DNA from: Sulfurospirillum diekertiae
Lineage (GTDB): Bacteria > Campylobacterota > Campylobacteria > Campylobacterales > Sulfurospirillaceae
Assembly: GCF_011769985.2 (NCBI RefSeq)
Contig: NZ_CP039734.2
Span: 2,418,001 to 2,482,000 of the forward strand
Direction: 5' to 3'
Length of the DNA stretch: 64,000 nt
Part shown: positions 18,551 to 27,817 of the stretch, piece after piece
Layout: the number at the start of each line of letters is the position of its first letter
How positions within the stretch are numbered: the first letter of the stretch is position 1
The notes under the pieces: generated by a model
What the model saw: only the letters and a program-made list of their open reading frames with translations
Told to the model about the DNA's origin: nothing
The model's database searches: none
Position numbers and translations under genes: made by a program

Positions 18551-18858
18551 AAGGTTTTCAACTTATTTTTTCAACATTACAAAGTCGCAAACACCCCAAT
18601 GGTGAGCACATTAGCCATTGGCTCGTTGAAGTTACCGAAAAAATTGGCATTAAAGGCGTCACGATTTTAAACGCTGCACAGGGGATCGGTCGTGACGGAA
18701 AACTCCATTCATCAACCTTTTTTGAGCTTGCGGATGAACCACTTGAAATCATCATGAACGTAAGCGATGCAGAATGTGAAAAACTCTTTACTCTTTTAAA
18801 TGAAGAAAAATTAGGACTTTTTTACACAAAAACTGCTATCGAGTATGGAACAGTTTGA
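18547..18858 (+). CDS. DUF190 family protein linked to CrcB
   Basis: Soluble protein (103 aa) of the DUF190 family. [36 protein letters not shown] resembles the PII-like ferredoxin fold of that family, and [16 protein letters not shown] completes it. DUF190 genes commonly sit beside crcB and are thought to regulate or assist it. Translational coupling (4-base overlap) supports this; the biochemical role is unknown. Confidence 0.85.
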   Translation: MKGFQLIFSTLQSRKHPNGEHISHWLVEVTEKIGIKGVTILNAAQGIGRDGKLHSSTFFELADEPLEIIMNVSDAECEKLFTLLNEEKLGLFYTKTAIEYGTV

Positions 18859-19346
18859 GCATACACTATATTATTTAGATAAATAATTCTCTTTTCAATA
18901 TTCATCATAGACTATAAATTTATATTATATTTACCCACTTATAAATAGACGAATTTTATATTTATCATTTTTCTATCAATTATTTCAAACACAAATAACT
19001 AGTGTTATATACTTTTCATAACCATATCAAGTATATTTTATTAAATATACTAAAAGCATAAGAATACAAAAACACAATTATGTTCTAAAAGTACCATAAA
19101 AACGCTCTAAAATGTATATTTTAGACACTAAAAAGACACTTTTAGTACAAAATGTGGGCTTAAAAGTACAATCATTTCTCTCTAAAATCCATTTCTATTG
19201 AACTTACCTATCTGATATACTTCACAAAAATATAGAAATATTAAGATTTCGTTATTCTTTTTTTGCACATTACTGACGAAAAAAATATAACTAATTTAAT
19301 GTATCTATACATTTTAATCCATCAAATTTTTCCAAATAAGGAGGGA
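18859..19346. other. AT-rich intergenic region with short repeats
   Basis: About 490 bases without a convincing gene. TCTAAAAT (19106-19113) and ATTTTAGA (19118-19125) form an inverted repeat. AAAAGTAC recurs near 19088 and 19163, with an inverted relative, TTTTAGTAC, near 19140. These could be binding sites for the AraC-type regulator that follows. No copy of TTTACATGTAAA lies here. Confidence 0.5.
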
Positions 19347-20162
19347 ATGATGACACTACCTATCTTTACGATTAAAGAAGACCATTTTAAAATAGATAAA
19401 ATAGACTATCTTTCTCCTGTGCCTAGGCATAAACATGATTGTTATGAGCTTTTCTTTATTTTTAAAGGAGAGGGAACATTTTATGTTGATTGTCAAAGTT
19501 ATGAAATTCACGAGAATTCATTTTTTTTAGTATCTCCTAATCAAATCCATGGATGGGAATATACACAAAATCTTCATGGTTATCTTCTCAAGTTTGATAT
19601 GTCTTTCTTTTCAGAAAGGTCATTTATTGAATATCTGTCTATTTTCCACTTTGATACGGTCAATGTTAGCGAGTCAGAATTTTTATCCTTTGAAACTATT
19701 TTGAAAAGCTTACATGTAGAATATAGGATGACAAAATCATTTAAAGAGTGCACGATTACGAATCTCATTCAAATTTTGCTCATCTATGTAAAACGCGCCT
19801 TGCCTGCTAAACCAGCATCTGTCATGACAAATACACTCTTTACAAAGCTCAATGATCTTATGCATGAAAATAACTATCAACTCACACCTGTGACTTACTA
19901 TGCAAAAAAATTAAAAACAAGTATTAAATTGCTGAATCAAGCAATTAAAGAGAGTACCGGGTTTAATTGCAGTGAGTTTATTCGTTCAAAAACAATACAA
20001 GAAGCCAAAAGACTTCTCAAATATGACACGATGTCTTGCAATGAAATTGCTGACCATTTAGGCTTTATCGACCCCGCTTATTTCAGTCGTTTCTTCAAAA
20101 GAGAGGTTGGTACTTCTCCTAAAAGCTTTCGAAATGAATTGGACGAAAAGTACAATTTTTAA
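19347..20162 (+). CDS. AraC-family transcriptional regulator with N-terminal cupin
   Basis: Regulator of about 271 aa. The N-terminal cupin sensor (PRHKHDCYELFFIFKGEGTFYVDCQSYEIHENSFFLVSPNQIHGWEY) is followed by two helix-turn-helices (TPVTYYAKKLKTSIKLLNQAIKESTGFNCSEFIRSK and SCNEIADHLGFIDPAYFSRFFKREVGTSPKSFR). Start taken at the ATG pair at 19347/19350 behind AAGGAGG; the frame is open upstream to 19263. The outer-membrane protein gene begins 73 bases downstream on the same strand and is the obvious candidate target. Confidence 0.88.
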   Translation: MMTLPIFTIKEDHFKIDKIDYLSPVPRHKHDCYELFFIFKGEGTFYVDCQSYEIHENSFFLVSPNQIHGWEYTQNLHGYLLKFDMSFFSERSFIEYLSIFHFDTVNVSESEFLSFETILKSLHVEYRMTKSFKECTITNLIQILLIYVKRALPAKPASVMTNTLFTKLNDLMHENNYQLTPVTYYAKKLKTSIKLLNQAIKESTGFNCSEFIRSKTIQEAKRLLKYDTMSCNEIADHLGFIDPAYFSRFFKREVGTSPKSFRNELDEKYNF

Positions 20163-20235
20163 TAATGAAAATCCATTTTAAAAATAAATGTTACAAGTTA
20201 TAATTTATCTGAAATTAAATTTTGGAGGAATTACA

Positions 20236-21288
20236 ATGAAAAAATTCGCTGTTGTACTTTTAAGTACCGTTGTTTGTGGCACTTTGGCGAGTGCTAAGAT
20301 TGTTCAACAATTTGAACCAGAAAAAGACACTTCTGCTTTTAAAGGTAAACCAGAAGTCAGTTTTGCAGTTGACTTATCTTTCTATTATCAAGGAATAGAC
20401 CAAGCGTGGAGTGCCTCTAAGTATGCACCTCATGTTGATGCTAATACATGGAATGTTCCAGGTAATACAGGTGCAGGAGTTGGTGATGCAGAGTCAGCTT
20501 TAAGCTTGCCAAGTGCCAACTTAGATATCAATGCAAAAGTGATGAGCGGCTTTAATGTTAAGTTACAAACTATGCTAGCATCTCACCATCACAATGAGAC
20601 TTATGTTAAAGGTGGTTATGCAACCATTGATAACCTTGATTTTATCGCTCCCGGATTCCTATCTGGCTTTATGAAAGATGCAACCATTAAAATTGGTGTT
20701 AATGACATTGACTATGGTGATGATCAATATAGAAGAACCGATAATGCAAACGTAATGAGAAATCCATTTATTAATAATTTAGCTGTTGATGCTGAAGATC
20801 AAGGCACTCACATTGAATTACTTTATCGTATTCCTGCGATTAGTTCTTTTGTCGTAATGGGTGTTACCAATGGTCAAGCCAATCCTCAAGATACAGCAGA
20901 AAGTGATACCTATGGTACGACAAGTAATACCTATGCAGTCTATGGAAAAATAGGCTTTGATCATGAATATACTGATGACTTAAGACTCAGAATTACAGAA
21001 TCTGTTTACAATGTTTCTGGTGTCAATAGACAAGATTTATATGAAGGTGATAAAGCAGGTAATGTTATTCGAAATGTTTATGGTACTGTTAATTCAGCTG
21101 TTTTATCTTCTGGTTGGGATCCTACGAGAAATTATGTTAATTATAAGGGCACAAAACAATTTTCATCTGCTCCAGATCTTTTAGCCTCTAAAACCAATCT
21201 TTTTATAAAATATCAAGATACAGAATTATACGGAATGTATGAAATTATGGATGCTGTCAAGCGAAGCGCAGAACTGGTCAGTTTATAG
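20236..21288 (+). pseudogene. Outer-membrane beta-barrel protein gene, 3' end cut off by the IS
   Basis: Start at 20236 behind GGAGG, signal peptide MKKFAVVLLSTVVCGTLASA, then a porin-like chain rich in alternating polar and hydrophobic strands. Native sequence ends about residue 339 (YGMYEIMDA) where the IS21 inverted repeat begins at 21255; the last residues to the TAG at 21288 are encoded by the IS end. No C-terminal aromatic barrel motif is left, so assembly in the outer membrane is doubtful. I do not recognise the substrate; it is not an obvious major porin. Confidence 0.8.
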
Positions 21289-21312
21289 TGTAAAAAAGTT
21301 GCGAATTGAAAC

Positions 21313-22130
21313 TTAAACCACCTCTTGATTTTGACCTTCTATGTTTGAAGATTTAGCTTCAAACTTATAGATTTCTGAGTGTAAAACTCCTGTTTGTTTC
21401 TTCTCTTTAAGTCGGTAGCTATCTCCTTGAATATTGATGATATGTGAGTGATGTAACACTCGATCTAATATAGCGGTTGTAACGATTTTATCTCCTGCAA
21501 AGACTTGAACCCATTTACTAAATACAAGATTTGAAGTAAAAATGGTAGAGCTTTTTTCATAGCGTTTAGAAATAATTTGAAAAAAGTGATTGGCTTCTTC
21601 TTTGCTCATATTGAAATATCCAATCTCATCAATGACAAGTACCGATGGAGAGGCGATAGATTTCAAGAAGCTATCATATTTTTCTCTTTTTTGGCTCTAT
21701 TTGCATTACTTAAAAGCTCACTTATGGTGGTAAATCTTACTTTATAGCGATGTTGCACCGCTTTGAGTGCTAGCGCAATAGCAAGATGTGTTTTACCCAC
21801 ACCACTTTCACCTAAGAGGATGATGTTCTCATACTTTTTAACAAATATTAGGCTTGAGAGTTCTTCAATCTGTTTACGGTTCACGCCAACGGAGAAAGTG
21901 TAATCAAACTGCTCTAATGTCTTAATAACTGGGAATCCTGCGAGTTTGGTCAACATATTTTTAGACCTTCCTAGTCTATTATCTACTTCCACTCGTAATA
22001 CCTCCTCCAAGAACTGTGTATATTGCCAATTCTCTTTAGCTGCCATACTGGCAATATCATGATATTTTTCGCCTATGATAGAGAGCTTGAGTTCTTTACA
22101 TAACTCATCGATAGAGGTATCTAACTCCAT
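21313..22130 (-). pseudogene. istB: istB (IS21 ATPase helper), frameshifted
   Basis: IstB/DnaA-like AAA ATPase that assists the transposase. The N-terminal part (22130-21663) has Walker A GESGVGKTHLAIALA. The C-terminal part (to 21313) has Walker B VLVIDEIGYF. The frame breaks in a run of A around 21675-21685; adding one base would join AKKEK to YDSFLKSIASPSVL. It overlaps the istA end by 26 bases, the usual IS21 arrangement. Confidence 0.88.
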
Positions 22131-23231
22131 AATGCACCACCATAAAATCCAACAGGAAGGATGATGTTTGCAACCATGGGTATAAACTCATCGTAACATT
22201 GAATGTCTCTATTGGGGATATATAATTTTTCCAAGTCTTTGTGAGAATTGATTGGGGAATATTTTTAGCTACACTTTCAATCAAAGCTTTAGGGTGGATT
22301 CCTTGATAGGCTTTAGGCACAGGAAGTAGCTGTAACTGCTCCTGTGCTAACAACTCAAATGGCATCTGTAATGTCGTTTGGTGGATGCGTTTATTGGCGG
22401 TATTGTCCAACCATTTTAGAACTTCCGCATTTGCATTATCAAGCGTTAATGTGTAATGTTTCATAGAGAGTCTCACTCGTAATCCATTATGAAAGTTATA
22501 CCGCAGATAATGGTTAAATCTCTCAACTTTTCCTTTGGTTTTAGCGCGATAGGGTTTGCATACTTTGATACTAAATCCACAGTGTTTGGCAAAGTCAGCA
22601 AACAAGGGATTGAATCTATGATCACCTTACCATAGTCATTTCGTGACAATATGACAGTTTTCATATTGTCATATAAACACTCTTTTGGAACACCACCAAA
22701 GTAGGCAAAAGCGTTCATATGGCACCCTATCAAGGTCTCAATCTTCTCATTATTAACGTATTCCACATAAGATGCTCTAGAGTAACCCATCGTCGCTACA
22801 AAGGCGGATAAATTATCCTTGGGAAACTCTACCCAGTCAACTTGCATCTGCTGGGCTGGTTTGGTTTCAAAGCGTATAATAGGCTCATCTAATTTGGCTC
22901 GAGCTCTAAGCTCATATCTTAGTATGACTTGTTGAAGCCACCTTAGACTTCCATCATATCCAAGCTTCTTAATCTCTTCATAAATGACGGTTAAGGGTAT
23001 TTCACTTTTCTGCTGCTCTGCCGTCTCTAACATCTTGGCGATATGTGGCAAATAAGGATCAACACTGTTAATCACAGGAGGTCTATTGATATGGGGAATA
23101 TAATCATCTGGAAGATTGGCATAGCGCCTTACAGTTTCTCTTGAAATACCTAACTTTCTAGCAATGGCACTTTTACTAAACCCTTCAGCTAAAAACTTCT
23201 TTATCATTTTAATTTCACCTTTTTTTAACAT
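22105..23231 (-). pseudogene. istA: istA (IS21 transposase), frameshifted
   Basis: DDE transposase. The N-terminal part has a helix-turn-helix (FSKSAIARKLGISRETVRRYA) and the start of the catalytic core (QQMQVDWVEF, then KECLYDNMKTV). About 22615-22625 the frame shifts; the second frame gives RFNPLFADFAKHCGFSIKVCKPYRAKTKGKVERFNHYLR with the third catalytic acidic residue (E in GKVER). One missing base would restore it. The C-terminal 60 residues after FNVTMSL look atypical. Confidence 0.88.
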
Positions 23232-23298
23232 TCAACTCCTTTCCAAAAAATTGAAAATGGAGTTTAACCAATTTAACTTGGTTCTTTAAGGTTTTAAA

Positions 23299-23823
23299 TC
23301 AAAATGCAACTCTCAAATTACATTTTCTACTGACCAGTTTAGCAGTTCGTTTGACACACATCGGTACTTTCCCCTCTGCGATACGGTTTTGACCGTAAAG
23401 TTCTCGTTCATGAACCGAGTTTGTCTCAAGCGGTCCACCAGCACACATCGTACATTTATCCATAGCTCCCTTAGCGCCAAATGCGCCATCTCTTGGGAAC
23501 TGCGGCGCACCGAATGGACATGCGTACAAGCAGTAACCACAACCGATACATTTGTTTTTATCATGAAGCACGATACCGTCTTCACGAATGTAGAAACAAT
23601 CTACCGGACAGACTTGCTCACAAGGAGCATCGGTACAGTGCATACAAGCGATTGAGGTTGACATTTCTTTCCCCTCAACACCATCTTGCAATGTAATGAC
23701 CTTACGTCGGCTAATACCTGTTGGAAGATCATGCGCTTCGGCACACGCAACAGAACAAGCAAAACATTCGATACAACGATTCGTATCACAATAAAATTTC
23801 ATTCTTGATAATTCACTCATCAT
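23299..23823 (-). pseudogene. fdhB: Formate dehydrogenase iron-sulfur subunit, truncated by the IS
   Basis: Electron-transfer subunit with ferredoxin-type clusters: CIECFACSVAC, CMHCTDAPCEQVCP, CIGCGYCLYACP and CTMC. Native sequence stops after EGKVPM at 23357, where the IS end begins; the final residues to 23299 are IS-encoded. The expected last Cys ligands and any C-terminal membrane anchor are missing, and no cytochrome b subunit follows. Transfer of electrons to the membrane by this operon is therefore probably lost unless supplied elsewhere. It follows fdhA by 7 bases. Confidence 0.88.
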
Positions 23824-23830
23824 CCACCCC

Positions 23831-26668
23831 CTATGCTTTCTCGACGCGGCATAGACCGGCGTTGAACTCTGAAATTTGTGTGATCACATCAAAACCATAG
23901 TTTGTGATAGTATTTGAACTCTCACCGATAGCATACGGCTTCGTACCTTCTGGATAATTCGCACTCAAATCGATTCCTTGGAAAATACCCGCAAAGTTGT
24001 ACGGCATACAGATACGATCCGGTGTTACACTGTGATTATGGTATGCTTTAACCTTAATTTTTGTACCTTGAGGCGCGTGAATCCACATCATATCGCGATC
24101 TTTAATGCCATGTTTCAGTGCCAAATCTGGGTGAATGTTACAGAACATCTCTGGCGTAATGGCGGAGAGGTATTTACTGGTTCGCTCTAGCATACCCGCA
24201 CCGGAGAGGTTAACAACTCTCATACTGACCAACATGGTTGGGAACTCTTTAGACCAGTCTTGCTTTTGTTGCTCAGACTTAAATTTTGTCTCAACACGGA
24301 AGTTTTTAGGCTGATCATCATAGGTCGGATATTTCGCGACCAAATCCCAGCGTGGTGAGTGGATCGGCTCTCTATGCAATGGTACTGGATCTGGGAATTC
24401 CCAAACAATCGTACGTGCTCTTGCATTTCCATACACACAAACCCCTGCTTCACGTGCTTTTTGCTGAATGAGTCCACTAAAGTCCATCGCCCAGCTTCCA
24501 CCCATTTGCGCTTTTTCTTCTTCAGTTAAAGTAATGCCAAGCACTTTTTCGATGTTCTCTTTGGTAAGTTGTGGATAACCACCCTCGACTTTTGAGCCCG
24601 CAACCGTGACACTCTTATCGGCCAATTGGCTGACACCATTGTGCTCTAAACCAAAGCGATTTCTAAAGCCCATACCGCCCTCAGCCACAGGCACATCACG
24701 ACGATAAAGAATCGGAGAGCCCGGGTGTTTGTCATCCCAACACGGCCATGGAAGTCCATAATACTGACCTTTCATCGGTCCTTGTCCTTCTAAGGTAACA
24801 GGATCGAACATGTGCCAGTTCTCTTGGTGTGCACGAAGACGCTCAGGTGTCCAACCGCTTAGACCAATCGATTTGATCGTTCTGGCGATTTCTCTTTGCG
24901 CATCATCTGGCCATTTAAAGTCATTTTTCACTTGAACGACTTTGCCATCTTTGACATCCATCTTCATACCCTGAACAAACTGGTCATAGAAGCCAAATTT
25001 TTTCGCAAAAAGGAACATAACCTCTTCATCTGTTTTGCTCTCATAAAGAGGCTCAACGACTTTGGTTCTCCATTGAGATGAACGGTTTGTTGCAGTTACG
25101 GTTCCTTCAGACTCAAATTGTGTTGCCACTGGAAGAATGTAAATGCCATCTTTGCGACTGCTAAGCACAGCGGCTTCATTGACAAATGGCTCTGCAATAA
25201 CCACAAGATCAAGTTTGTCCAATGCTTCTTTAATTTTCGCTTGTTGAGACATGGAAGTAATACCCGTTCCTTGAATCCAAACAGCGCGAACAGGGCTCGA
25301 AGAGTATGTTTTTACCTCTTGAAGAACACCTTGCCACCATTGAGAAAGCGAGTAACCTTTTTCATTCATCCATTTTTTCTCAAAGAATCTGCCTTTGAGC
25401 CATTCGTAATCCACACCCCAAGACTGCGCGAAGTATTTCCAAGCACCATCATCAAGACCATAATAGCCTGAAAGTGAGTCTGCAAGGTTACCCATATCGG
25501 TTGCGCCTTGAACGTTGTCATGTCCACGAATGATGTAAAGACCACCACCTTTTTTACCCATATTGCCAAGAGCAATTTGAAGGATTGGAAGGATTCTGGT
25601 ATTCGATGAACCAACACTGTGTTGTGTAATACCCAGTGACCATGCAATAGCGCTTGGAGTATTTTTAGCAAAAAGTGTTGTTGCTTGAATGATTTGATCG
25701 ACCGGGATGCCTGTAACATCAGAAGTGAGTTCTGGTGTCCATTTAGCAGCTTCTGCACGGATTTGATCCATCGCATAAGAGCGTGTGTCGATAAATTCTT
25801 TATCTTCCCAACCATTTTTAAAGATGATGTGAAGCATACCGTACACAAACGCGATATCTGTACCTGAACGAATACGTAGGTAAAGATCTGCTTTTGCAGC
25901 ACTTCTGGTATAAATTGGATCAACAACGATCAATTTCGTTCCAGCTCGATCTTTTGCTTGTAAGAAGTGTTTAAATCCAATAGGGTTCGCAACCGCTGAG
26001 TTTGCACCAATCATCATAATGACTTTTGCATTAACCGCATCACCAAATTGTTGTGTCATAGCACCGTATCCAAATGTATTCGCAGCACCTGCGACGGAAG
26101 CACTATGTCAAATTCGAGCGACGTGATCTATATTGTTTGTTCCCCACATTGCAGCAAATTTTCTAAAATAGAAAGATTGTTGCAAGCTGAATTTTGCAGA
26201 ACCTAGAAACTCTACAATGTCTGGGCCATTTTCGGCGCGCATTTTAAGCATCTTGTCTGAAATCTCGTTAACGGCTTGATCCCAACTGATACGTTGCCAT
26301 TTTCCATCGACTTTTTTCAAAGGATACTTAATACGTTGTTTGCTCTTAATCAAATCAATCTGGTCAATACCTTTACAACAATGACTACCTTGACTAATCG
26401 GGTGATCTTGTGCCACATCTTGGCGAACCCACACACCATTTTGAACTTCAGCGATAATACCGCAACCTGCAGAACAAATACTACAAATCGTTTTGACTTT
26501 CTTCGAACCTGGGAATGGATTTTTCACTTCTTCTTCGGTAGCTGGTCTGATTGAATCACTGGATGCAAACGCACTGCCTGCTCCAAAACTCGCTCCGATC
26601 GCTGCCATTTTAAGAAATGATCGTCTTCCCATGTGCAAAGAGGCGTCTTTTAACATCTCTTTACTCAT
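23831..26668 (-). CDS. fdhA: Formate dehydrogenase catalytic subunit (selenocysteine)
   Basis: Periplasmic Mo/W-bis-MGD formate dehydrogenase, 945 residues when the in-frame TGA at 26110-26108 is read as selenocysteine (residue 187). A Tat signal (GRRSFLKMAAIGASFGAGSAFA) is followed by the 4Fe-4S site CSICSAGCGII...SHCCKG. The active site HVARI-U-HSASVAGAANTFGYGAMTQQ is typical of Sec-formate dehydrogenases. The C-terminal MGD-binding domain includes FCNIHPDLALKHGIKDRDMMWIHAP. Without recoding the gene would look split into 26108-26668 and 23831-26059. The Sec machinery genes lie at 33149-36324. Tungsten or molybdenum supply links it to the ModE locus. Confidence 0.95.
26081..26110 (-). promoter_or_regulatory. 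SECIS-like hairpin after the Sec codon of fdhA
   Basis: The recoded UGA (26110-26108) is followed after 18 bases by the loop GGUG (26089-26086), flanked by CGCA (26093-26090) and CUGCG (26085-26081), which pair. In E. coli fdhF the GGUC loop is likewise 18 bases after the UGA, so the geometry is conserved. It would recruit SelB. Confidence 0.8.
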
Positions 26669-26677
26669 CTAATCTCC

Positions 26678-26887
26678 TTAGACTGCCGCGTGATAATACG
26701 CGTCCCAATTAGCTGTTTTTTTGTAGAGAATCTCTTTTTTCTTCGATTTTCCCTTAACAACACCATTACTTCCTGCTATTGTGACACCGCTTTCGTTAGC
26801 AATTGCACTAACGCCAACAGCGGCAACAACAGCACTTGCGCCTAGAGTTTTTTTAAGAAAACTCCTTCTTTGATCTTGCATGGTCAT
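26678..26887 (-). CDS. Small Tat-signal protein of the formate dehydrogenase operon
   Basis: About 69 aa, beginning MTMQDQRRSFLKKTLGASAVVAAVGVSAIA, a twin-arginine signal, followed by a short basic segment (GKSKKKEILYKKTANWDAYYHAAV). Matches the 'formate dehydrogenase region TAT target' family found just before fdhA in Campylobacterota and others. Start chosen at 26887 behind AAGGAG; the next ATG at 26881 is equally possible. It lies 9 bases before fdhA. Precise role unknown; perhaps a maturation or assembly partner. Confidence 0.85.
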   Translation of the reverse strand: MTMQDQRRSFLKKTLGASAVVAAVGVSAIANESGVTIAGSNGVVKGKSKKKEILYKKTANWDAYYHAAV

Positions 26888-27027
26888 TTTCTCCTTGCAG
26901 AATTTCTCTTTGGAGTACAAAGAGAGAGCTAAAAAAACCGTGATTTCCTTAGCTCAACCTCTTTACATGTAAAGATTTTAACTATGCAAAATAAGCATAT
27001 TAATAGAACATAGAGCACCAAAGGTGC

Positions 27028-27096
27028 GTGGGCTTTCTGCTAAAGATTGCCCAGTGTTAACGTAGTCTTTAGAGCTTTGCTTTAAAGACGTATCAA
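27028..27096. repeat. Two-hairpin 69-base element, copy 1
   Basis: Shares about 55 of 69 positions with copy 2 at 38198-38266, with no length change. Hairpin 1 is enclosed by GGG...CCC; hairpin 2 pairs GTCTTTA with TAAAGAC. Between them both copies have AGTGTTA-CGTAG. Here it lies in the 216-base gap between the TorD-like gene and the small Tat gene, next to GCACC/GGTGC (27014-27026) and a TTTACATGTAAA at 26962. Function unknown; terminator, processing site or RNA element are all possible. Confidence 0.75.
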
Positions 27097-27103
27097 GAGT
27101 TTT

Positions 27104-27817
27104 TTAAAGGACAAACTCTTCCATATTTTTCTTCGGTCTTGGCGTCAGTGGTTTATGGGGTTTCTTAAACTCTTTGGTAAACACTCTTGGCGCTTCACTC
27201 TCGCGTAATGGTTTTTTCACATCCAGATAAAGCCTCTCAAGCGCGACAAACGATTGCATAATGATTGCGACATCTTCGTAAAAATGGCTGTCCTCATGGA
27301 TATGAAGGGCGGCGATAAACTCATCAATAAAGGGATTTAAAATCTTCTCAAAAACTTCACGTCCTAGTTGTGCGCTCTTCTCATTACCCAATAACTCATC
27401 TTCGATCATTTTTTGCATAAACAAAACAATAAAACCGATGTGATCTTCTAACTCTTTAAATTTTTCGTTATCGCGTCTATAATTGGAACTTAAAACATAT
27501 TTCACCATTTCTTGACGCATTTTGCCATCGTCTCTGTTCTCTACAAAAAACGAAGCGGTGACAGGAATATACGCTGAATAGGGACTAAAAAAGACTTTGT
27601 CGCTTTCCTCTTTTAAAAGCGTATAGCCTCCAGTAATAAGCAAATTTTGCATATTGCTAAACGCCAAATGACTCTCTTCATCCAGTGGATTCTGCGCTAG
27701 TACATCAATCGTTTTTTGAATCATTCCAAGATCACTTGAATTGTCAAAAAACGTTAAAAGGGAGGCAAAGAGCCCATAATAAACGGCTCTTGCTTTATTG
27801 ATCGCCTCTTTATTCAT
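27104..27817 (-). CDS. TorD/DmsD-family molybdoenzyme chaperone
   Basis: Mostly helical cytoplasmic protein (237 aa) with the TorD-like features ARAVYYGLFASLLTF near residue 9, FFSPYSAYIPVTASFFVENRDDGKMRQEMVKYV near 75, and DHIGFIVLFMQKMIEDE near 125. Family members bind the Tat signal and apo-form of molybdoenzymes until cofactor insertion. Gene order (ferredoxin, TorD, Tat peptide, fdhA, fdhB) makes FdhA its likely client. It overlaps the ferredoxin gene by 4 bases. Confidence 0.88.
   Translation of the reverse strand: MNKEAINKARAVYYGLFASLLTFFDNSSDLGMIQKTIDVLAQNPLDEESHLAFSNMQNLLITGGYTLLKEESDKVFFSPYSAYIPVTASFFVENRDDGKMRQEMVKYVLSSNYRRDNEKFKELEDHIGFIVLFMQKMIEDELLGNEKSAQLGREVFEKILNPFIDEFIAALHIHEDSHFYEDVAIIMQSFVALERLYLDVKKPLRESEAPRVFTKEFKKPHKPLTPRPKKNMEEFVL

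Larger units (their letters stand above)
21255..23356 (-). mobile_element. IS21-family insertion sequence, decayed
   Basis: About 2.1 kb with istA and istB on the minus strand. The left end (21255) reads TGTCAAGCGAAGCGC and the right end, on the other strand (from 23356), reads TGTCAAACGAACTGC; both continue with AACTGGTCAGT, giving imperfect terminal repeats of about 30 bases. No matching target duplication is visible (left flank ...GGATGC, right flank CACATC...). Together with two different truncated genes on its sides this indicates recombination between IS copies, not a simple insertion. Both transposition genes are frameshifted. Confidence 0.9.

Noticed and set aside
21255..23356. A simple IS insertion into a single gene
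   Set aside because: The flanking gene fragments belong to different genes on opposite strands and no target duplication is visible.
26059..26110. A stop codon splitting formate dehydrogenase alpha into two genes
   Set aside because: The TGA lies in the conserved active-site motif, is followed by a SECIS-like hairpin, and selA/selB are nearby, so it is a selenocysteine codon, not a pseudogene mark.
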